NCBI GenBank assembly: GCA_030674185.1
Contig: JAPXFY010000012.1
Span: 778,823 to 842,822, forward strand
From: Monoplex corrugatus
Taxonomy: Eukaryota; Mollusca; Gastropoda; Littorinimorpha; Ranellidae
Length of the DNA: 64,000 nt
Direction: 5' to 3'
Shown: piece by piece, positions 47,233-59,575 of the stretch
Layout of the letters: the number at the start of each line of letters is the position of its first letter
How positions within the stretch are numbered: the stretch's first letter is position 1
Program-made: the position numbers and the translations under genes
Notes under the pieces: model-generated
The model's input: the letters and a program-made list of their open reading frames with translations, nothing else
The model's database searches: none
What the model was told of the DNA's origin: nothing

Positions 47233-47321
47233 TTAACACGTTGACTCCTGCATCATGTCCAAAAACTACCTGATGAAACTGGAGGATGCCTGTGGACAGG
47301 GTGAAGGAGTCAAAAGGTTAA
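47233..47321. mobile_element. TTAA palindromic MITE, outer form without inner insert
   Basis: Starts TTAACACGTTGACTCCTGCA and ends GTGAAGGAGTCAAAAGGTTAA. The inner palindrome is absent, so this is the outer element alone. Confidence 0.65.
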
Positions 47322-47464
47322 TTGTCAGTCATGCCATATTTCCAACACACTTACACGTGGGCCATCATCTAAAGGGTTAACATACTTGACCATGAAATCC
47401 TGGTGAAATGACCAACCTGACCACGACAAAACATCCATCCTTGTTCAACTGTTACACTGATGAC

Positions 47465-50400
47465 AAAATATTAAACTATGATATTGAAGGTGAAATATTA
47501 AACTATGATACTGAAGATGAAATATTAAACTGTGATACTGAGGTGAAATATTAAACTATTATACTGATGGTGAAATATTACACTATTACACTGATGGTGA
47601 AATATTACACATATTACACTGATGGTGAAATATTAAACTATTATACTGATGGTGAAATATTACACTATTACACTGATGGTGAAATATTACACTATTATAC
47701 TGATGGTGAAATATTACACTATAACACTGATGGAGAAATATTACACTATTACACTGATGGTGAAACATTACACTATTACACTGAGGTGAAATATTACACT
47801 ATTACACTGATGGTGAAATATTACACTATTACACTGATGGTGAAATATATATACTGATGGTGAAATATCACACTATTAACTGATGGTGAAATATTATACT
47901 GATGGTGAAATATTACACTATTACACTGATGGTGAAATATTACACTATAACACTGATGGTGAAATATTACACTATTACACTGATGGTGAAATATTACACT
48001 ATTACACTGATGTTGAAATATTACACTATTAACTGATGGTGAAACATTACACTATTATACTGATGGTGAAATATCTATGACACTGATGGTGAAATATTAC
48101 ACTATTACACTGATGGTGAAATATTACACTATTATAACTGATGGTGAAATATTAAACTATTATACTGATGGTGAAATATCTATGACACTGATGGTGAAAT
48201 ATTACACTATTACAACTGATGGTGAAATATTAAACTATTATACTGATGGTGAAATATTACACTATTATACTGATGGTGAAACATATACACTATTATACTG
48301 ATGGTGAAATATCTATGACACTGATGGTGAAATATTACACTATTACACTGATGGTGAAATATTACACTATTATACTGATGGTGAAATATTACACTATTAC
48401 ACTGATGGTGAAATATCTATGACACTGATGGTGAAATATTACACTATAACACTGATGGTGAAATATTACACTATAACACTGATGGTGAAATATTACACTA
48501 TTACACTGATGGTGAAATATTACACTATTACACTCATGGTGAAATATTACACTATTACACTGATGGTGAAATATTACACTATTACACTGATGGTGAAATA
48601 TTACACTATTACACTGAGGGTGAAATATTATACTCACGGTGAAATATCACACTATTACACTGATGGTGAAATATTATACTGATGGTGAAATATTACACTA
48701 TTACACTGATGGTGAAATATGACACTATTACACTGATGGTGAAATATTATACTGATGGTGAAATATTATACTGATGGTGAAATATTACACTATTATACTG
48801 AGGGTGAAATATCACACTATTAAACTGATGGTGAAATATTATACTGATGGTGAAATATTATACTGATGGTGAAATATTACACTATTACACTGATGGTGAA
48901 ATATTACACTATTACACTGATGGTGAAATATTATACTGATGGTGAAACATTACACTATTCCACTGATGGTGAAATATTACACTGATGGTGAAATATTATA
49001 CTGATGGTGAAACATTACACATATATATACTGATGGTGAAACATTACACTATTACACTGATGGTGAAATATGACACTATTACACTGATGGTGAAATATCA
49101 CACTACTATACTGATGGTGAAATATTACTCTATTACACTCATGGTGAAATATTACACTATTACACTGATGGTGAAACATTACACTATTATACTGATGGTG
49201 AAACATTACACTATTATACTGATGGTGAAATATTACACTATTACACTGATGGTGAAATATTACACTATTACACTGATGGTGAAACATTACACTATTACAC
49301 TGACGGTGAAACATTATACACTATTACACTGATGGTGAAACATTACACTATTACACTGATGGTGAAACATTACACTATTACACTGATGGTGAAACATTAC
49401 ACTATTACACTGATGGTGAAACATTACACTATTACACTGATGGTGAAATATTACACTATTATACTGATGGTGAAATATCACACTATTACACTGATGGTGA
49501 AATATTACACTACTAACATGATGGTGAAATATTACACTATTACACTGATGGTGAAATATCACTCTATTACACTGATGGTGAAATATTACACTATTATACT
49601 GATGGTGAAACATTATACTATTATACTGATGGTGAAATATGACACTATTACACTGATGGTGAAATATTACTCTATTACACTGATGGTGAAATATTAAACT
49701 ATTATACTGATGGTGAAATATTACACTATTACACTGATGGTGAAATATTACACTATTATATTGATGGTGAAATATTACTCTATTATACTGATGGTGAAAT
49801 ATTACACTATTATACTGATGGTGAAATATTATAACACTATTACACTGATGGTGAAATATCACACTATTACACTGATGGTGAAACATTACACTATTACACT
49901 GATGGTGAAACATTACACTATTACACTGATGGTGAAATATTACACTATTATACTGATGGTGAAATATCACACTATTACACTGATGGTGAAATATTACACT
50001 ATTACACTGATGGTGAAATATTACACTATTACAACTGATGGTGAAATATCACTCTATTACACTGATGATGAAATATTACACTATTATACTGATGGTGAAA
50101 CATTACACTATTACACTGATTGTGAATCATTACACTATTACACTGATGGTGAAACATTACACTATTATACTGATGGTGAAATATTATACACTATTACACT
50201 GATGGTGAAATATCACACTATTACACTGATGGTGAAACATTACACTATTACACTGATGGTGAAACATTACACTATTACACTGATGGTGAAATATTACACT
50301 ATTATACTGATGGTGAAATATCACACTATTACACTGATGGTGAAATATTACACTATTACACTGATGGTGAAATATTACACTATTACACTGATGGTGAAAT

Positions 50401-52750
50401 ATCACTCTATTACAGTGATGGTGAAATATTACACTATTATACTGACGGTGAAATATTACACTATTACACTGATGGTGAAATATTACACTATTACACTGAT
50501 GGTGAAATATTACACTATTATACTGATGGTGAAATATTACACTATTACACTGATGGTGAAATATTACACTATTACACTGATGGTGAAATATTACACTATA
50601 ACACTGATGGTGAAATATTACACTATTACACTGATGGTGAAATATTACACTATTACACAGATGGTGAAATATTACACACTATTATACTGATGGTGAAATA
50701 TTACACTATTATACTATGGTGAAACATTACACTATTATACTGATGGTGAAACATTACACTATTATACTGATGGTGAAATATCTATGACACTGATGGTGAA
50801 ACATTACACTATTACACTGATGGTGAAATATTACACTATTATACTGATGGTGAAACATTACACTATTATACTGATGGTGAAATATCTATGACACTGATGG
50901 TGAAATATACACACTATTACACTGATGGTGAAATATTACACATTATACTGATGGTGAAACATTACACTATTACACTGATGGTGAAACATTACACTATTAC
51001 ACTGATGGTGAAACATGACACTATTACACTGATGGTGAAACATTACACTATTACACTGATGGTGAAACATTACACTATTATACTGATGGGTGAAACATTA
51101 CACTATTATACTAATGGTGAAACATTACACTATTATACTGATGGTGAAACATTACACTATTATACTGATGGTGAAATATCTATTGACACTGATGGTGAAA
51201 CATTACACTATTACACTGATGGTGAAATATTACACTATATTACTGATGGTGAAACATTACACTATTATACTGATGGTGAAATATCTATGACACTGATGGT
51301 GAAAATCACACTATTACACTGATGGTGAAATATTACACAATTATACTGATGGTGAAACATTACACTATTACACTGATGGTGAAACATTACACTATTACAC
51401 TGATGGTGAAACATGACACTATTACACTGATGGTGAAACATTACACTATTACACTGATGGTGAAACATTACACTATTATACTGATGGTGAAACATTACAC
51501 TATTACACTGATGGTGAAACATTACACTATTACACTGATGGTGAAACATTACACTATTATACTGATGGTGAAACATTACACTATAACACTGATGGTGAAA
51601 CATTACACTATTACACTGATGGTGAAACATTACACTATTATACTGATGGTGAAACATTACACTATTATACTGATGGTGAAATATTACACTATTACACTGA
51701 TGGTGAAATATTACACTATTATACTGATGGTGAAACATTACACTATTATACTGATGGTGAAATATTACACTATTACACTGATGGTGAAATATTACACTAT
51801 TACACTGATGGTGAAATATTACACTATTATACTGATGGTGAAACATTACACTATTACACTGATGGTGAAATATCTATGACACTGATGGTGAAATATTACA
51901 CTATTATACTGATGGTGAAATATTACACTATTATACTGATGGTGAAATATCACACTATTATACTGATGGTGAAATATTAACATATTACACTGATGGTGAA
52001 ATATCACACTATTACACTGATGGTGAAATATTACACTATTACACTGATGGTGAAATATACTATGACACTGATGGTGAAATATACTCTATTATACTGATGG
52101 TGAAATATCACACTATTACACTGATGGTGAAATATTACTCTATTTACACTCATGGTGAAATATTACACTATTATACTGATGGTGAAATATTACACTATTA
52201 CACTGATGGTGAAATATTACACTATTATACTGATGGTGAAATATTACACTATTACACTGATGGTGAAATATCACATAACTATTACACTGACGGTGAAATA
52301 TTACACTATTATACTGATGGTGAAATATTACACTATTACACTGATGGTGAAATATTACACTATTATACTGACGGTGAAATATTACACTATTACACTGATG
52401 GTGAAATATCACACTATTACACTGATGGTGAAATATTACACTATTATACTGATGGTGAAATATTACACTATTACACTGATGGTGAAATATTACACTATTA
52501 TACTGACGGTGAAATATTACACTATTACACTGATGGTGAAATATCACACTATTACACTGACGGTGAAATATTACACTATTACACTGATGGTGAAATATTA
52601 CACTATTACACTGATGGTGAAATATTACTCTATTACACTGATGGTGAAATATTACACTATTATACTGATGGTGAAATATTACTCTATTACACTGACGGTG
52701 AAATATTACTCTATTAGTATTACACTGATGGTGAAACATTACACTCATGG
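47465..52750. repeat. 27-bp tandem array, ~195 copies
   Basis: The unit joins ACTGATGGTGAAATATTACA and CTATTAC, with CATTA/TATTA, CTATTATA and CTATGACA variants. Since 27 is nine codons, long frames are open on both strands (repeats of DGEILHYYT, VKYYTITLM and HHQCNSVIF). There are no plausible gene signals. It is the longest array in the window. Confidence 0.97.
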
Positions 52751-52774
52751 TGTGTTTTATACCCATACTTCACT

Positions 52775-53180
52775 GAGCCCCACGCTGAGTGTAACAGAGT
52801 TTTAAAACCTATATCTCACTGAGTCCTGTGATGAGTATAACTGGGTTTTAAACATAACTCTCACTCAGCTGGCTGAAGACGGGCAGGGTGGAGGAGATGC
52901 TTGGGGCAACAAGAGACAGAGACAGATGGAAGTCCATGATCGCCTATGCCATGCGGCAGGGCACTTGATGATGATGATGATCTCACTCAGCCCTATGCGG
53001 AGTATAGTTCAGGTTTGAATGTCTATCTCACTGAGCCCTATGCTGAGTATAACAGCAAGATTTAAACCCCATCTGACCGAGCAACATGCTTACTATAACT
53101 GAGTTTTACACCTATAATACTAAGACCCATGCTGACAATAACTGCTATTTTAACCAATGTCTGACTGAGTCCCACCTGTG
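52775..53180. repeat. ~57-bp diverged tandem repeat interrupted by a LINE tail
   Basis: Copies share TCTCACTGAGCCCTATGCTG and AGTATAAC.G.TTTTAAA. The repeat is split by the LINE fragment at 52862-52985. Confidence 0.75.
52862..52985 (+). mobile_element. LINE 3' end fragment
   Basis: Reads WLKTGRVEEMLGATRDRD then RWKSMIAYAMRQGT-stop, followed by GATGATGATGATGA. Same family as 25030-28085 and 59900-60215. Confidence 0.8.
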
Positions 53181-53185
53181 TTTTG

Positions 53186-53378
53186 TTAACCCTTTGACTC
53201 CCGCACCCTGACCACCGGCATCCTGTATTGCCAACCATGCTAGCATAGCAAAAACTGAACCCTTTGATTCCCTCACCCTTTCCACCAGCTTCCTGCAGGA
53301 AGCTGGTGGAAAGGGTGAGGGAATCAAAGGGTCAAGTTTTTGCAGCTGGTGGATAGGGTGCGGGAGTCAAAGGGTTAA
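53186..53378. mobile_element. TTAA palindromic MITE, best nested copy
   Basis: 193 bp, with outer arms TTAACCCTTTGACTCCCGCA and TGCGGGAGTCAAAGGGTTAA, perfectly inverted. Inside is a perfect 72-bp palindrome centred on CTTCCTGCAGGAAG, with arms CCCTTTGATTCCCTCACCC. It looks like a short palindromic element nested in a longer related one. TTAA ends and CCC-starting arms suggest a piggyBac-type origin. Confidence 0.88.
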
Positions 53379-53394
53379 TCTCCCTGAATCCTCT

Positions 53395-54310
53395 GGACTA
53401 ACACCTTAATGACACCTGTGTTTTGTTATGTTAACCCCCTCAATCCTTCAGTCTAACACCTTAAATTGCTTAATGACACTTGTGTTTTGTTAACCCCTCT
53501 ATCCTCCATCTAACACCTTAATGACACCTGTGTTTTGTTATGTTAACCCCCTCAATCCTTCAGTCTAACACCTTAAATTGCTTAATGACACTTGTGTTTT
53601 GTTAACCCCCTCTATCCTCCATCTAACACCTTAATGACACCTGTGTTTTGTTATGTTAACCCCCTCAATCCTCCAGTCTAACACCTTAAATTGCTTAATG
53701 ACACGTGTTTTGTTAACCCCCTCTATCCTCCATCTAACACCTTAATGACACCTGTGTTTTATGTTAACCCCCTCAATCCTCCAGTCTAACACCTGCTTAA
53801 TGACACTTGTGTTTTGTTAACCCCCTCTATCCTCCATCTAACACCTTAATGACACCTGTTTTGTTATGTTAACCCCCTCAATCCTCCAGTCTAACACCTT
53901 AAATTGCTTAATGACACTTGTGTTTTGTTAACCCCCTCTATCCTCCATCTAACACCTTAATGACACTTGTGTTTTGTTATGTTAACCCCCTCAATCCTCC
54001 AGTCTAACACCTTAAATTGCTTAATGACACTTGTGTTTTGTTAACCCCCTCTATCCTCCATCTAACACCTTAATGACACCTGTGTTTTGTTATGTTAACC
54101 CCCTCAATCCTCCAGTCTAACACCTTAAATTGCTTAATGACACTTGTGTTTTGTTAACCCCTTCTATCCTCCATCTAACACCTTAATGACACCTGTTTTG
54201 TTATGTTAACCCCCTCAATCCTCCAGTCTAACACCTTAAATTGCTTAATGACACTTGTGTTTTGTTAACCCCCTCTATCCTCCATCTAACACCTTAATGA
54301 CACATGTGTA
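53395..54310. repeat. ~113-bp dimeric tandem array, ~8 copies
   Basis: One half contains CCCCCTCAATCCTCCAGTCT and AACACCTTAAATTGCTTAAT; the other contains CCCCCTCTATCCTCCATCTA and ACACCTTAATGACACC. Both halves share GTGTTTTGTTA, so the array is an expanded dimer of two diverged half-units. Confidence 0.93.
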
Positions 54311-54516
54311 ATCCCCCTCAATCTACCAGCTGATGTCAGTACAAAAATCAAACCATACTTACTCAGCCTTAAATTACAGCAACACAGAATGCAGAATTAC
54401 AGCAGGAAATCAACATAAATCTGCCGGCCCTAAATACACTGACATAAAAATATCAACTTAAATATATCAACACATACCTATGGCTGTACGTACATAAGCA
54501 ATAAATTAATCCACAA
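54311..54516. other. Unique spacer
   Basis: Nothing recognised. Confidence 0.4.
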
Positions 54517-54663
54517 TTAACCCTCTGATTCCCGCACCCTGTCCATCAGCATCCTCCATTGTCAACCATACTAGCAAAGCCAGGAAGCTGGTAGGCAGAA
54601 AGAGAGAGTTAAAGGGTTAAGTTTTTGCAGTTGATTGATAGGATACGGGAGTCAAAAGGTTAA
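54517..54663. mobile_element. TTAA palindromic MITE, long form, degraded
   Basis: Starts TTAACCCTCTGATTCCCGCA and ends ACGGGAGTCAAAAGGTTAA. The inner left arm is lost. Confidence 0.75.
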
Positions 54664-54939
54664 CAAGCCCGCATCAAAATCAGCCTGAAAACAAAATAAT
54701 AAACACGCACTGATACACAACTCTACTGGCAATGTCTACAAATAAATTTTTTTTTAAATAAATAAATATATCGTAGCGACACATGCACTGAAACATCACA
54801 GCTGAGATATTTCAGGACCTGAAAGCCAAACGCCAAACTGTGAATGAAGATACTAAGCACTGTACAGAGATAAATCAATCAATATTTTGCACGGTGATTT
54901 TAACCACATGGGCTGACATTGCCTGCACATGATGGCACC

Positions 54940-55140
54940 ACAGTGTATATTCATTAATCAATCAATCAATTAATCAATGTATATTCATTAATCAATCAAT
55001 CAATTAATCAATGTATATTCATTAATCAATCAATTAATCAATGTATATTCATTAATCAATCAATTAATCAATGTATATTCATTAATCAATCAATCAATTA
55101 ATCAACTGATCGATTGATTGAAGGATTGATTGATTGATTC
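54940..55140. repeat. ATCA-rich tandem repeat, ~32-36 bp units
   Basis: Units TGTATATTCATTAATCAATC with variable (AATC)n, about five copies. They end in an inverted ATTGATTGATTG segment that can fold back. Confidence 0.85.
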
Positions 55141-55609
55141 TTAAAAACAGGCAAAAACAGGAACATTTTTGTAAATTCTTTCATCATTTCCCACACCCAT
55201 AACGATAATCTGCCGGCCTTTCCCACCACAAGACAAACCACTGTGTACACAAGCTCGTAAATAAACAATAAATTACAAAATAAAAGTAAATCAAGGTGCG
55301 CACACTGACTACAGCAACCATTTCATTCTCTATCCCTGGTGACAAACGATACAGGACCACGCCTCTGTCACCAACTTCAATGTTTAATCAGTGGCTCCAA
55401 CCCGCAGACTAAAAACTCAATAAAACGGAGACATTTACAAACTAATCCATTTCAACCAAAGATTATCAGTTTTATGAATCCCTCAGCCAATCCACAAGCT
55501 TCTACAGGAAGTCTAAGATTGAATCCAGTCCATACAAGAGATTCACCAGGCATCGACTGATCAACTGTCACCGTGTGTTCTACATTCTGGTGAACAGGGC
55601 CAACAAAAG
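55141..55609. other. Unique spacer
   Basis: No recognised exon. Short open frames here have no family features. Confidence 0.4.
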
Positions 55610-55676
55610 TTAACTCTTGCACTTCCTCAGCCAATCATACAAGCTGATGGACAGGTTGAGGGAGTGAAAGGGTTAA
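55610..55676. mobile_element. TTAA palindromic MITE, short form
   Basis: 67 bp from TTAACTCTTGCACTTCCTCA to GAGGGAGTGAAAGGGTTAA. Confidence 0.7.
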
Positions 55677-55722
55677 TGTTGACAATAAATACATCTAATG
55701 AAGGGTTAAAGATGATAATAAA

Positions 55723-56242
55723 TACCGTAAAGTTGGGGCTATAAGCCACGACTTTTTTCCCCAGCTTTAACCCCTGCGGCTTAAAAAATGATGCGGACTG
55801 TTTGCGGATTTTCCCGATCCCAGGAGCGTCATGTTCTCGTCTGTTCTTAGCTTCTCTTTAACTCACCAAAATCGTGTTTACCGTTCATTAATTTTTCGGT
55901 GAGCTCCATGTTAAAGTGTTAACTGTTCACATTTAAGTGTTGAACTGTTCACGTTTAAGTGTTGACTGTTAACTGTTCCCGTTCTTAAATCAAATCCGTA
56001 CACATTGAAGCATTCGGATCACTCTTCAGATCTGCTCTGCTCAAGCATACACCCTCATCATGCCAAAAACGCGACGTAATGCCTACAAAGCAGCCTTCAA
56101 GTTGAAGGTGATCGACCTGGCCATTGAAAAAGTGCGGCTTATAAACCAGTGTGGCATATGTGTGAATATAGTTAAGATTTTTCTATACTTTAGTGGGTGC
56201 GCCTTATATACCGGTGCACCCAATAGCCCGAACTTTACAGTA
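55723..56242 (+). mobile_element. Pogo-like DNA transposon remnant (internal deletion)
   Basis: The ends are inverted: TACCGTAAAGTTGGGGCTAT at the left and, reverse complemented, TACTGTAAAGTTCGGGCTAT at the right, with TA at the boundary. An internal ATG at 56060 opens MPKTRRNAYKAAFKLKVIDL AIE, which resembles the N-terminus of pogo/Tigger-type transposases with a helix-turn-helix DNA-binding domain. The frame then runs into 3' terminal sequence (GCGGCTTATAAACC), so nearly all of the transposase is deleted. The copy interrupts a small repeat containing GACAATAAATACATCTAATG and GAAGGGTTAA on both sides. Confidence 0.75.
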
Positions 56243-56410
56243 CATCTACTGACAGGGCTAAGGCTGACAATAAATACGTCTAATGAAGGGTTAACTGATA
56301 ACAAACACATCCAGTGAATGGGTTAATGGTGACAATAAATACTACATCTATTTACCTATAACCTGGTTTCTCTACATACTTAAGAGTACAGCTAATGCTA
56401 ACAATAAACA

Positions 56411-56606
56411 CAGGGCTTAAAACAGATGGAAAAAACACTGAAACTAGGGGGGGGTCCGGGGGGCAAATCAGGGGCCATAACTTGCGCACCGTTGCTATGA
56501 ACGCTTGCAAGCCAATCACGGATGCCTTGCTCCTTTCGGGTTTTTTTTTTCTTCGACAAACCGAAATCGCGGAATTCCGCCCAGACGCGGAACGTTTTAA
56601 GCCCTG
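56411..56606. mobile_element. hAT-like MITE
   Basis: Perfect 13-bp terminal inverted repeats, CAGGGCTTAAAAC and GTTTTAAGCCCTG, bound 196 bp. The CAGGG start is typical of hAT elements. A clear 8-bp target duplication is not visible. Confidence 0.6.
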
Positions 56607-56952
56607 TAAATATCAATATCATCAACGCACTTTACTGCTGACAATAAGCATGTCATCTACACGTTTTAACACTGATGATAATGACCAACACCAGACACTA
56701 CATCTCCTCAGTCATAACTTAATACCCTACACACTTGTCATCTTTACTACAGCTGTCTAAGAGACTGCACTTTGTCTAAAAGGGATTCGTTGCATACGGA
56801 CAATTCCATATGCGCTCCATCCCAACCTGCCCTCATTTACCTGGCCAGAAGCACTAGTCTGCGCACACCACTACGCACTGGCAATGTCCTGAAATGGGAA
56901 AGGGTGAACATGATATCTGAAACGCTGACACAATCACAATCAGGCCGGAGCA

Positions 56953-57279
56953 TTAACCCTTTCCCATTTGCAGATTCTGCTCAGAAACTCTTCCTAGTAT
57001 TCAGAGATTTCCGAAAGCGTGTGAATGAAAAGGTCAGACGCTGACCGATATCTTGTAAATGAGGCGATGTGTGGTACCAAACTCAGTATCATTCTTTCAT
57101 TGGTTAATCCTGACTTTCGCGGGAAACTTCATTCATGTGTGTGTAACCCCTAGTGCTTAGAGCGTGATGGAAATTCCCCACCAGGCCTAAGTGACAGGCA
57201 GCGGGCTGCGGCGGGTGTAAATAAAAAACGGGGCTTCCCGGTCGGCGGGCTGCGGCAGGATAAAATGGGAAAGGGTTAA
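56953..57279. mobile_element. 327-bp TTAA-flanked inverted-repeat element
   Basis: Starts TTAACCCTTTCCCATTT and ends AAATGGGAAAGGGTTAA, a perfect 17-bp inverted pair. A related GGCGGGCTGCGGC / GCAGCGGGCTGCGGC duplication lies near the right end. No transposase. Confidence 0.75.
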
Positions 57280-57499
57280 GATGGACAGTGAATACATCCT
57301 TTTAGTGTTTAATTTTTGCATACTGATTACCAAAACCGACACTGACAATAAATACTACATGTATCTTCTGGTTTATTCTGCTCTGCAAACCATTATCAAA
57401 AACTAACCTAGCTGGGTTCAGGTTGACCACTACAACACAGGTGACAAGAGTCACTGGAATCAATCGTAAGCATCACACAATAAAGCAATCTTACGGCAA

Positions 57500-57985
57500 A
57501 ACAAACATAAAATCAACAAAGCAATTTAAGGCCAACCCAACATAAACTAAACACAAAATATCTGATGTAAGCAATCCAGCAGAAATGACTATTTTAAGCA
57601 ATCCTGACCCAAGTTAAGCAACCCTGGTGAAAAAGCCAAAGTAAAATTGTCCTAAGCAGGTTAAGTCATCATGGAAAATAGTCGATACATATATAAGCAA
57701 TTCCAGCCAATTCAAGCACTCCTGCGAAATGACCAATTTAAGCAATCCCAGCCAATTTAAGCAAACCAGGAAGACATCCAATTTCAGCAATCCTAGCAAC
57801 TTGAAACCATCCTGAGAAAGCTATTTTGAGCAATCCTTGCCAATTTAGGCAGTTCTGGGGAAATGGCCAATTTAACTTTTAAGCATTCTGGGGGAATGGC
57901 CAATTTAAACAACCAGTGAAATAACCAAGTCAAGCAATCCTGGGAATGTGATCAGTTTAAGCAATCCTGTAAAATAGCCAACTGA
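57500..57985. repeat. Diverged ~36-bp repeat
   Basis: Degenerate copies of CCAATTTAAGCAATCC with TGGGAAAATGGC-type spacers, about 13 copies. Clearly older than the neighbouring arrays. Confidence 0.75.
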
Positions 57986-58064
57986 TGGCGTACAGTGACT
58001 CAGAACACAAGAGGTGGTTGTGCACAGACATACATACTGTTCAAACAACACATGTACACACGTC

Positions 58065-58141
58065 TTAACCCTTTCCATCCCTCACCCTGTCCACCCACTT
58101 CTTGCAGAAAGCTAACAGCCGGGGTGAGGGGATGAAATGGT
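58065..58141. mobile_element. TTAA palindromic MITE, short form
   Basis: Starts TTAACCCTTTCCATCCCTCA and ends GGGGTGAGGGGATGAAATGG. The right TTAA is lost. Confidence 0.65.
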
Positions 58142-58424
58142 CGACAGCCGTTAAGGGTTTCATTACTGACTTTAGCATAGACAGCTAGGATTCAGCACTT
58201 ACGCTGGTCCTATTTATATCTCATACAACGGTTTAAGGTCTGCTGCCATAACTTGGAGAACGTATGTGCTTTCAGGCAAGTTTGAGCTGAATGATTTTCT
58301 GGTTGTGCATGCCTGGTCCTTTTGGTCTTTTTGGAAATAGTTTTGGATGTGAAAGGATAAAATCTGGTTTTTGATGGTACTCACTCATATATGTTCACGG
58401 TGAATCATAGGCACTCCTTTATGA
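58142..58424. other. Unique spacer
   Basis: Nothing recognised. Confidence 0.4.
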
Positions 58425-58473
58425 AGACACACACACACACACAACAGTTTGTACGCTGTCCTCTCCTGAACAC

Positions 58474-58506
<33 letters not shown>

Positions 58507-58535
58507 CAGTTTGTACGCTGTCCTCTCCTGAACAC

Positions 58536-58570
<35 letters not shown>

Positions 58571-58599
58571 CAGTTTGTACGCTGTCCTCTCCTGAACAC

Positions 58600-58643
<44 letters not shown>

Positions 58644-58724
58644 TTGTACGCTGTCCTCTCCTGAACACAACACACACACACACACACACACAACAGTTTG
58701 TACGCTGTCCTCTCCTGAACACAA

Positions 58725-58789
<65 letters not shown>

Positions 58790-58803
58790 ACACACACACA
58801 CAC
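58425..58803. repeat. CA microsatellite with a 34-bp spacer repeated five times
   Basis: Five blocks of (CA)n are separated by AACAGTTTGTACGCTGTCCT followed by CTCCTGAACACAA. The CA-run length differs between blocks. Confidence 0.93.
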
Positions 58804-58942
58804 AGTGCAGGAACAACATTTCCACACAACTGCACCTGAATGTTACAAATCCACTCCTAATTGTAATATTCATTCCTCTCCTGCCCCACACAAACCACAC
58901 CCCTCTTGACATGTTTACTTTTGTCCTGAAGGTATGTACACA

Positions 58943-59575
58943 AACTGTGTTAGCTTGGCAAAGGTAGGGCCCATGTGTGTTGTAATTATGTCTGCTGTTA
59001 GCTTGGCAAAGGTAGGGCCCATGTGTGTTGTAATTATGTCTGCTGTTAGCTTGGCAAAGGTAGGGCCCATGTGTGTTGTAATTATGTCTGCTGTTAGCTT
59101 GGCAAAGGTAGGGCCCATGTGTGTTGTAATTATGTCTGCTGTTAGCTTGGCAAAGGTAGGGCCCATGTGTGTTGTAATTATGTCTGCTGTTAGCTTGGCA
59201 AAGGTAGGGCCCATGTGTGTTGTAATTATGTCTGCTGTTAGCTTGGCAAAGGTAGGGCCCATGTGTGTTGTAATTATGTCTGCTGTTAGCTTGGCAAAGG
59301 TAGGGCCCATGTGTGTTGTAATTATGTCTGCTGTTAGCTTGGCAAAGGTAGGGCCCATGTGTGTTGTAATTATGTCTGCTGTTAGCTTGGCAAAGGTAGG
59401 GCCCATGTGTGTTGTAATTATGTCTGCTGTTAGCTTGGCAAAGGTAGGGCCCATGTGTGTTGTAATTATGTCTGCTGTTAGCTTGGCAAAGGTAGGGCCC
59501 ATGTGTGTTGTAATTATGTCTGCTGTTAGCTTGGCAAAGGTAGGGCCCATGTGTGTTGTAATTATGTCTGCTTGT
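58943..59575. repeat. 48-bp tandem array, 13 near-identical copies
   Basis: The unit joins TTAGCTTGGCAAAGGTAGGG, CCCATGTGTGTTGTAATTAT and GTCTGCTG. The copies are essentially perfect. Since 48 is 16 codons, frames stay open on both strands; a 435-codon minus-strand frame is only repeat. Confidence 0.97.

Noticed and set aside
47567..52805. Frames of up to 326 codons in the 27-bp array
   Set aside because: Repeat translations present on both strands at once, with no flanking unique coding sequence.
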